Below are positions 7,700 through 13,088 of a DNA stretch of 13,088 nt, one piece after another. This DNA comes from Steroidobacteraceae bacterium. Its GTDB lineage: Bacteria > Pseudomonadota > Gammaproteobacteria > Steroidobacterales > Steroidobacteraceae. The notes beneath the pieces were generated by a model, which was given only the letters and a program-made list of their open reading frames with translations, made no database searches and was not told where the DNA came from. The stretch lies in assembly GCA_025927665.1 (NCBI GenBank), contig JAICKZ010000055.1, forward strand, positions 1-13,088, read 5' to 3'. Within the stretch, counting starts at the first letter, position 1; each line of letters starts with the position of its first letter. A program made the translations under genes and the position numbers.

Positions 7700-9589
7700 A
7701 TGTCTGACATGCTTTCAACCGGAGTATCGGGGCTGCTGGCTTTCCAGACATCACTGGCCACGACCAGCCACAATATTTCGAATGCAGCCACACCTGGCTA
7801 TAGTCGTCAGTCTACTTTGCTTGCGGAAAACATCCCGCAACTACAAGATGGCGGTTGGGTTGGTAGTGGTGTAAACGTCACGTCGATTAGACGCACCTAC
7901 GATGATTTGCTTGCAGGTCAGGTGCGTGCAGCTTCCAGTAACAAAAACCAATGGAATATTTACACTTCATTTTCTGATCAGATAAATAATCTGTTCAGTG
8001 ATTCAACTAGTGGTATCAGCTCCGCATTGCAGGATCTTTCCAACTCGTTTCAAAGTGTGGCTAATTCGCCAAGCTCCAGTGCTGAGCGACAAGTGCTGCT
8101 ATCCAAGGCGCAGGCATTGACGACAACGTTGCAGTCATATGGCGCACGCTTGGATCAAGTCACGACTCAAGCCAATTCACAATTGGATGCTGAAGCCAGC
8201 ACCATTACTGGGCTTGCAAAAAATATTGCGAATCTCAATGCGCAGATTCTTGCCGTGTCTGGACGCAATAACACTCCGCCCAATGATTTATTGGATCAAC
8301 GTGATGCATTGATAGATCAACTTTCACAACATATCAATGTCAGTACGATCAATCAGTCTGATGGTGAAGTCAATGTCTTTATAGGCACTGGGCAAGCGTT
8401 GGTGTTGAGCACCAATGCGGGCGCGCTTGCAACACAAACCGATCTTTTTGATGCCAGTCGACGTACCTTCATTTTGAAGAACGATACGGGCAGCGTCGAT
8501 ATCACCAATACATTAACCGGTGGCACGGTAGGTGGATTGTTGAACTTTCGCAGCAGTATTCTTGATCCCGCAAAAAACAGTCTGGGACAAATTGCGGTGG
8601 CAGTGACTGCGGCAGTCAATCAACAACAAAATGCAGGTTTGGATTTGAACGGCAACCTAGGCAGCAATCTGTTTAGTGTTGGCGGTGTTCAAGTGCTCGA
8701 CAATGCTAACAACGCCGGGACAGGTACATTGAGTGTTACACGAAGTAATGCTCAACAAATTACCACGAGTGATTATTTGCTCAGCAAAACCGCTGGTGGT
8801 TGGGCCTTGCAACGCACTGATACCGGTCAAGCGGTGACATTGAGCGGCGCAGGCACCAATGTCAGTCCCTTTGTTGCGGATGGTTTATCAATCGTAGTGG
8901 GCGGCGTTGCAGCCACCGGAGATCGCTTCTTGATTCAACCGACAAGCGGTGCAGTGGCTGGATTGCAAATTAATCTTACCGATCCAAAAAGTATTGCAGC
9001 GGCTGGACCGATCATTACTTCTGCGAACACGACTAATACCGGTGGCGCCACTATTACACAAGGCACGGTGACCGACGCAGCCAATGTAAATTTATTAAAT
9101 TCAGTCACGATTCAATTTTTATCGCCAACGACTTACACCACTGATGGTGGTACGACGACGAATGCTTATACCAGTGGCCAACCCATCAATGTCAACGGCT
9201 GGCAGGTGAGTATTAGTGGAACACCAGCTACTGGTGATTCCTTCAACGTGATTAAGAACAGTAATGGCACGGGTGACAATCGCAATGCATTGTTGCTGGC
9301 GAATACGCTTGATAAAGGCTATTTGAGCAGCGGTACGCTCTCCGTCAACAACGCCGTTGGAAACTGGATTGCAGATATAGGTGTCAAATCCAGTCAGGCT
9401 CAATCGAACCTGACTGCGCAGTCAGCAGTATATGACGATGTGTATGCCACACAGCAGAACAACTCGGGTGTTAACCTTGATGAAGAAGCAGCCAACATGA
9501 TTCGTTATCAACAAGCTTACTCTGCGGCAGCTAAGATCATTGCGACTTCCAAGACTTTGTTTGATTCACTGTTACAAGCAGTAGGATAA
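7700..9589 (+). CDS. flgK: Hook-filament junction protein FlgK (HAP1)
   Basis: A 629-residue protein, within the normal 540-680 range. FlgK replaces the FlgD cap and forms the first junction layer between hook and filament. The N-terminus MSDMLSTGVSGLLAFQTSL, SHNISNAATPGYSRQ (about 23-37) and the WVGSGVNV element are diagnostic. The C-terminus has SGVNLDEEAANMIRYQQAYS and ends FDSLLQAVG, the usual D0 helix. The central insert contains two related beta modules, about residues 357-418 and 467-519; the second resembles a module in FlgL. The ribosome binding site is modest (GAGA, 7689-7692). It lies 67 bp after flgJ, downstream of a sigma-28-like promoter, and 5 bp before flgL. Confidence 0.96.
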   Translation: MSDMLSTGVSGLLAFQTSLATTSHNISNAATPGYSRQSTLLAENIPQLQDGGWVGSGVNVTSIRRTYDDLLAGQVRAASSNKNQWNIYTSFSDQINNLFSDSTSGISSALQDLSNSFQSVANSPSSSAERQVLLSKAQALTTTLQSYGARLDQVTTQANSQLDAEASTITGLAKNIANLNAQILAVSGRNNTPPNDLLDQRDALIDQLSQHINVSTINQSDGEVNVFIGTGQALVLSTNAGALATQTDLFDASRRTFILKNDTGSVDITNTLTGGTVGGLLNFRSSILDPAKNSLGQIAVAVTAAVNQQQNAGLDLNGNLGSNLFSVGGVQVLDNANNAGTGTLSVTRSNAQQITTSDYLLSKTAGGWALQRTDTGQAVTLSGAGTNVSPFVADGLSIVVGGVAATGDRFLIQPTSGAVAGLQINLTDPKSIAAAGPIITSANTTNTGGATITQGTVTDAANVNLLNSVTIQFLSPTTYTTDGGTTTNAYTSGQPINVNGWQVSISGTPATGDSFNVIKNSNGTGDNRNALLLANTLDKGYLSSGTLSVNNAVGNWIADIGVKSSQAQSNLTAQSAVYDDVYATQQNNSGVNLDEEAANMIRYQQAYSAAAKIIATSKTLFDSLLQAVG

Positions 9590-9594
9590 TTGTT

Positions 9595-10794
9595 ATGCGT
9601 ATTGCAACTTCAGTCATTCACAGCAGTGCATCAAATGCCATCCTTCAAGCCGAAGCAAATCTATCGCAAACACAAAACCAGATATCCACTGGCGTTAGAG
9701 TACAGAAGCCTTCTGATGACCCGGTGGCGGCAGTGCGCATTGCAAGTTTGCAACAGCAACAACAGGCCAATGATCAATATGGTAAAAATATTTCTGCAGC
9801 AACCAGCCGACTCAACTTGGATGAGCAAGGGTTGACCGATACCACGACGTTATTGCAACGCGTACGTGAACTGGTGGTCGAAGGCGCAAATACCGGAACC
9901 CTGTCACCGAGCGATCGTCAATCGATTGCAACAGAAATATCGACCAACTTGCAGGCGTTACAAGATATTGCCAATCGCAAAGATAGCAATGGCGACTATC
10001 TTTATTCAGGCTTGTCGGCGCAAACACAGCCTTTCGTCACCAATGCCAGTGGCACAGTACAATACGCAGGTGACCAGAGTTCACGCTTGATACAGGTTGG
10101 ACCATCGCAACGGGTGATTGATGGTCACTCTGGTTATGATGTGTTTGTAAATATCCCGCAGGGCAATGGCACTTTTTCCACAGCGGCAAATTCCGCAAAT
10201 GTTGGTTCTGGCGTCATTGATGTTGGCAGTGTCACCAACAAAGCGCAATGGGTTGCAGACAACTACACACTTACTTTTACCGGCGCGACCACTTATCAAA
10301 TAACCGATTCACTTGCCAATGTAGTGACGACAGGCAACTATATCGCAGGGAGTGCCATTGCTTTCAATGGTGTACAAGTTGCTGTGAGTGGCGCACCTGC
10401 CACTGGCGATAGTTTTTCAATTAACAAAGCCAGTACCGAGGATATTTTCACTACATTAAAAAGTATTATCAGCACATTGAATCAACCGGGTAGTTCCGAC
10501 ACCATTAATGCAAAGATTTCCACTACCTTGGGAAATAGCCTGCAACAGCTTGATCAGATTTCAAATCACATATCAGTCGTCAGTGCTCAGGTGGGAGCAC
10601 GACTTAATTCACTAGATACCGCTGAATCGGCACGACAGGATGATAATGGCAATATTGCAAAGTCATTATCTGATTTGCGCGATGTGGATTATGCCTCAAC
10701 GATCACCAAGTATAACGAACAACAAGTCGTGCTACAGGCGGCGCAGCAGTCATATGCAAAGATTGCACAATTGTCGTTGTTCAGTTTTCTTTAG
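9595..10794 (+). CDS. flgL: Hook-filament junction protein FlgL (HAP3)
   Basis: A 399-residue protein that forms the second junction layer and offers the surface on which flagellin polymerises. The N-terminus MRIATSVIHSSASNAILQAE and QISTGVRVQKPSDDPVAAVR (about 29-48) are the flagellin/FlgL D0-D1 signature. SNGDYLYSGLSAQTQPF (about 131-147) is typical FlgL. Residues 223-277 hold a beta module shared with FlgK. The C-terminal helix ends AAQQSYAKIAQLSLFSFL. AGGA (9583-9586), inside the flgK 3' end, is the ribosome binding site; only 5 bp separate the two genes, so translation is probably coupled. Its last 14 bp overlap the 3' end of the convergent gene. Confidence 0.96.
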   Translation: MRIATSVIHSSASNAILQAEANLSQTQNQISTGVRVQKPSDDPVAAVRIASLQQQQQANDQYGKNISAATSRLNLDEQGLTDTTTLLQRVRELVVEGANTGTLSPSDRQSIATEISTNLQALQDIANRKDSNGDYLYSGLSAQTQPFVTNASGTVQYAGDQSSRLIQVGPSQRVIDGHSGYDVFVNIPQGNGTFSTAANSANVGSGVIDVGSVTNKAQWVADNYTLTFTGATTYQITDSLANVVTTGNYIAGSAIAFNGVQVAVSGAPATGDSFSINKASTEDIFTTLKSIISTLNQPGSSDTINAKISTTLGNSLQQLDQISNHISVVSAQVGARLNSLDTAESARQDDNGNIAKSLSDLRDVDYASTITKYNEQQVVLQAAQQSYAKIAQLSLFSFL

Positions 10795-11806
10795 GCTGGG
10801 TAGATAAGTTTCGTGACTTAAGATTGAGATACCACTGATAAGTGTCAGTGGCCATGGATTTGGTGATGCTGTCCATTGCATCACAAGTGGTACGCAATAC
10901 TTGACCGATGATGCCGCCCCGTGCAGAAGTATGTAAACCATTGAAGGTTTCTACTGCGGTTCCGTCGCGCAGCACCTCGGCTTTTATTGCCAGCTTGCGG
11001 CTTTTAATCTTTGCATCTGTCGCATCGCCGTTAACGCTGAGTATAGTGAATTGCAGTACGTCGTCATCTCGGTCTGCGTTATTAATTTGCGCCAGGCGCT
11101 TGAGCGTCAAACTCTTAGAGAAGGCATCGATCGTATGATCAACAAGATTTGTTTCGATACCGCAATCACTGACAATTTGTGATCGTAAGTCCGCCGCTGC
11201 GTACTGAACATTGGTATTGATCCATATATTTTGCGATTGCAGTTGATGTAGAGTGGAGCCTGAAGTGAAACCACTGAGTGTATTGTTCAAGCTTGCAGGT
11301 AAGGTCTTGCTCTGCAGAGTCGACGTTAACCATTTATAAATTTCCACCGCAATATCGCCAGCATTCTTTTCCATTGTTTCGCATACATCGGTTTGGGCTC
11401 GTGAAGTATGGGTTTTAATCACCCATTCAAATGATTTGCCATTTTCAAACAACTCTGCTTTGACCGTTAGCGATTTCGGGTCCAGCCATTGTCCATTGGT
11501 AGCTGCGGCTTGCGTGATCGACAACGTCAATAACTTTCCGGGTCTTTTAAGGTTGATAATTTCCACACGATCTATTTTTGCGAAACCGGATTTTTCAAGT
11601 TGATATGCGACTTCGGAGCCAACGGTTCTTTCCAGCCCGACGCAATCCTTGCGAATCACATCAGGAATGGTGAGGTTGGATTCATAATGCGCAGGCACTT
11701 CCACTGATAGCCATTCAAGTGCGGACGCAGAGGTAGCCAGAGAAGCGCCCAGACTTATCAAACTGATTTGTACAAATAAGATGAATTGCGAATCAAGTGA
11801 ACGCAT
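10781..11806 (-). CDS. Secreted protein of unknown function with a duplicated two-cysteine domain
   Basis: A 341-residue protein I do not recognise. The N-terminus is a likely Sec signal peptide (hydrophobic residues 8-24, cleavage after A-S-A at 27-29), which suggests a periplasmic or secreted location. The mature part is an internal duplication: about residues 46-160 and 205-327. Each copy begins with an I...DC motif (Cys55, Cys215), has a strand-like LTLSIT/LQFTIL segment, then SLTVKAELFENG or KLAIKAEVLRDG, an HTSRA/HTSAR motif, and ends with a second Cys (Cys142, Cys308) before an amphipathic helix finishing Y-KWL or YQWYL. These are the only four cysteines in the mature chain, so one disulfide per copy is plausible. 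GGGGA precedes the ATG by 6 nt. The gene converges on flgL; no functional link to flagella is shown. Confidence 0.85.
   Translation of the reverse strand: MRSLDSQFILFVQISLISLGASLATSASALEWLSVEVPAHYESNLTIPDVIRKDCVGLERTVGSEVAYQLEKSGFAKIDRVEIINLKRPGKLLTLSITQAAATNGQWLDPKSLTVKAELFENGKSFEWVIKTHTSRAQTDVCETMEKNAGDIAVEIYKWLTSTLQSKTLPASLNNTLSGFTSGSTLHQLQSQNIWINTNVQYAAADLRSQIVSDCGIETNLVDHTIDAFSKSLTLKRLAQINNADRDDDVLQFTILSVNGDATDAKIKSRKLAIKAEVLRDGTAVETFNGLHTSARGGIIGQVLRTTCDAMDSITKSMATDTYQWYLNLKSRNLSTQPKEN
10832..10851. terminator. Short hairpin just past flgL (weak terminator candidate)
   Basis: CCACTGA and TCAGTGG form a perfect 7-bp stem around a 6-nt loop, 38 bp after the flgL stop codon and inside the convergent gene. 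No T-run follows on either strand, so it does not meet the usual rho-independent pattern. It is the only compact hairpin I see near the operon end; it may simply reflect the coding sequence of the minus-strand gene. Confidence 0.25.
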
Positions 11807-11849
11807 TTAAATTCCCCGGATATCGAATGATCAGTCATTAATCGAACTG

Positions 11850-11861
11850 AACGATATCGTT
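11850..11861. promoter_or_regulatory. 12-bp perfect palindrome, possible operator
   Basis: AACGATATCGTT is a perfect palindrome in the 107-bp gap between the transporter gene and the duplicated-domain gene. On the minus strand it overlaps TATCGT (11856-11851), which sits 18 bp downstream of TTGCCT (11880-11875). Each box matches 4 of 6 sigma-70 consensus positions, so this is only a weak promoter candidate for the minus-strand gene at 10781-11806. Confidence 0.25.
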
Positions 11862-11889
11862 ATTGTTGCGTTCCAGGCAATTCATTCTC

Positions 11890-11916
11890 TAAACGACGAC
11901 GATTTCGTGCCGATCA
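11890..11916 (+). promoter_or_regulatory. Sigma-28 (FliA)-like element on the plus strand, antisense to the transporter
   Basis: TAAA (11890-11893), a 15-bp spacer and GCCGATCA (11909-11916) match TAAA-N15-GCCGATAA with one mismatch. The element points rightward into the 3' end of the transporter gene on its antisense side, and I find no convincing plus-strand gene downstream. It could make an antisense transcript or be a chance match. Confidence 0.35.
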
Positions 11917-12843
11917 ATCTACTTTATTTGCTGGCAAGAGAATTTTGTTTTTCTGGTGCACAAAAGGATACGCAAACACGGTGAACAACACAATCAATAC
12001 GCCAACATAGAATCGACCACTAAGTTCGCGTTGCTCGCTAAAAAAAATGATACCAAGAATGACGGTGTATACCGGCTCCATGTTGATAGCGAACAACGAA
12101 CCAAATGCAGTGACGTGTCGCATGGCTTTAAAGGTCAGTATGAAAGGCAGTGCAGTACACAACACCGCCAATATCAAGAGCAAAATGATATCGTGAGACT
12201 GCGGCCATACAAAGGCCGACTCATGTGCAGGTAATAGCGGCGAAAGTAAGGTGATGAACAACCAAGCGGCAGCCATTTCAATCGCGGTCATTGTGAAGGC
12301 ATCACTGTGGTTGATGTAACGCTTGTTCAGGATTGCAACCAACGCAACAAATACCGCGGATAAGAATCCCAACAACAATCCCGTCAACATATGAATGGGA
12401 GTGCCGCCTGCAATCAATATGACGCCAGGAATGATCAACAATCCCAATACAACTTCGGCAGTTTTTATTTTCTGACGTAACAACAACGGTTCAATGAATG
12501 CAACCAGCATGGACGCCAATGCCAAGGTGGTTGCAGCAATAGAAGAATTGGCCAATTTCACTGAACCATAGAAGCACAACCAATGTAAGGACAACACAAT
12601 GCCGATGACAAAGTAGGTCAGCAATAATTTGCCAGTCAGAATACGCAGGCCTCGCCAAGTTGCAGGCAGAGTCAATAAGAAAACCGTAACGATGAGCACC
12701 CGCCACCATACCAACGGCGTTGCAGGTAAAGTGATGAGTCGGCCGAGAATAGCAGTGAAACCAAACAACACCACGCTGAAGTGCATTTGCGTCCATGCAA
12801 GCAATGCTGTTGGTTTTTGGTTCATGTGCTGGTTGACATACAT
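11914..12843 (-). CDS. EamA/DMT-superfamily transporter (probable exporter)
   Basis: A 309-residue, very hydrophobic protein with about ten membrane segments arranged as two EamA-type halves (roughly 14-145 and 153-293), the usual DMT-superfamily architecture and length. The first half contains SSIAATTLALASMLVAFIEP then LLLRQKI; the second has the matching AFGSLFAINMEPVYTVILG then IIFFSEQ, the repeated E-P motif before a helix end. Members export small metabolites or drugs, but substrate cannot be read from sequence. The ATG at 12843 lies 4 bp after the stop codon of the upstream glycosidase gene and has no strong Shine-Dalgarno, so coupled translation is likely. A second ATG six codons later is an alternative start. 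Confidence 0.88.
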   Translation of the reverse strand: MYVNQHMNQKPTALLAWTQMHFSVVLFGFTAILGRLITLPATPLVWWRVLIVTVFLLTLPATWRGLRILTGKLLLTYFVIGIVLSLHWLCFYGSVKLANSSIAATTLALASMLVAFIEPLLLRQKIKTAEVVLGLLIIPGVILIAGGTPIHMLTGLLLGFLSAVFVALVAILNKRYINHSDAFTMTAIEMAAAWLFITLLSPLLPAHESAFVWPQSHDIILLLILAVLCTALPFILTFKAMRHVTAFGSLFAINMEPVYTVILGIIFFSEQRELSGRFYVGVLIVLFTVFAYPFVHQKNKILLPANKVD

Positions 12844-12847
12844 CAGC

Positions 12848-13088
12848 TTAATTGGCGCCGGAGTATTTTATCTTGTCCCAATGCAACACGATTTTCTTTT
12901 CATACAAACCAGCTTCGGTTAGATCAGCATCAGTCCACTTGCCATCCGGATTGGTGCCATTCTTTAATTGTGATGCGCCTTCTTTTTTATCGCTCAACGC
13001 CCAATTGCAATGCGTAAGATGATTTTTACGCATGAATTGCAACCAACGCTCGGTTTCTTGCTTATCGATGGCACCATCACCATTGGCA
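12848..13088 (-). CDS. GH5-family endoglucanase (cellulase), C-terminal part only
   Basis: The frame is open from the window edge to a TAA at 12850-12848, giving the last 79 residues of a larger protein; the internal TTG near 13042 is not a real start. GDGAIDKQETERWLQFMRKN, then CNWALSDKKEGASQLKNG, then GKWTDADLTEAG match the final barrel strand and helix of GH5 subfamily 2 endoglucanases. The Trp of NWALSDK is the known substrate-stacking position. In the family, the catalytic nucleophile Glu (in an EWG or EFG motif) lies a few residues before this segment and so would be just outside the window. The assignment rests on pattern recall without a database search. It is immediately upstream of the transporter gene. 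Confidence 0.75.
   Translation of the reverse strand, partial: ANGDGAIDKQETERWLQFMRKNHLTHCNWALSDKKEGASQLKNGTNPDGKWTDADLTEAGLYEKKIVLHWDKIKYSGAN

Noticed and set aside
10583..10600. Hairpin GTGCTC/GAGCAC within flgL
   Set aside because: Well inside the conserved FlgL C-terminal coding region, with no T-run; explained by codons.
11956..12234. Plus-strand 92-codon open frame downstream of the sigma-28-like element
   Set aside because: Lies entirely antisense to the well-supported transporter gene, has low-complexity polar composition and shows no family features.

Overview
The window reads as chromosomal DNA from a motile gammaproteobacterium of moderate GC content (a betaproteobacterium is not fully excluded). 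About four fifths of it is one plus-strand flagellar operon, flgBCDEFGHIJKL (222-10794), in canonical order with every gene intact. Two features support a gammaproteobacterial flagellar cascade of the Vibrio/Pseudomonas type. The first is a strong sigma-54 (RpoN) -24/-12 element just upstream of flgB. The second is a FlgJ with a fused C-terminal glucosaminidase domain, typical of beta- and gammaproteobacteria.

Layout. Positions 1-221 carry no gene I can support. They hold a perfect 10-bp inverted repeat and the sigma-54 promoter. The operon then encodes the rod (flgB, flgC, flgF, flgG), the hook cap and hook (flgD, flgE), the L and P rings (flgH, flgI), the rod cap/peptidoglycan hydrolase (flgJ) and the hook-filament junction proteins (flgK, flgL). 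No gap between genes exceeds 67 bp. The largest gap, flgJ-flgK, is overlapped by a sigma-28 (FliA)-like promoter that starts inside the 3' end of flgJ. This suggests that flgKL has a second, later promoter, as is known in Salmonella.

The right-hand part is on the minus strand. A secreted protein of unknown function (10781-11806) is built from two divergent copies of one domain, each with its own cysteine pair, and its 3' end overlaps the 3' end of flgL by 14 bp. Upstream of it lie an EamA/DMT-family membrane transporter (11914-12843) and, 4 bp further upstream, the C-terminal end of a GH5-type endoglucanase that runs off the window at 13088.

How the genes work together: the flg products assemble in order (rod, rings, hook, junction) through the type III export apparatus or the Sec pathway (FlgH, FlgI). 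The sigma-54 then sigma-28 promoter order fits expression of the hook-basal body before the filament junction. The minus-strand genes show no obvious link to motility. I see no clearly new multi-gene system. The least explained object is the duplicated secreted protein beside flgL, and the most useful regulatory signals are the two promoter-like elements in the operon and a third sigma-28-like element on the plus strand at 11890-11916.
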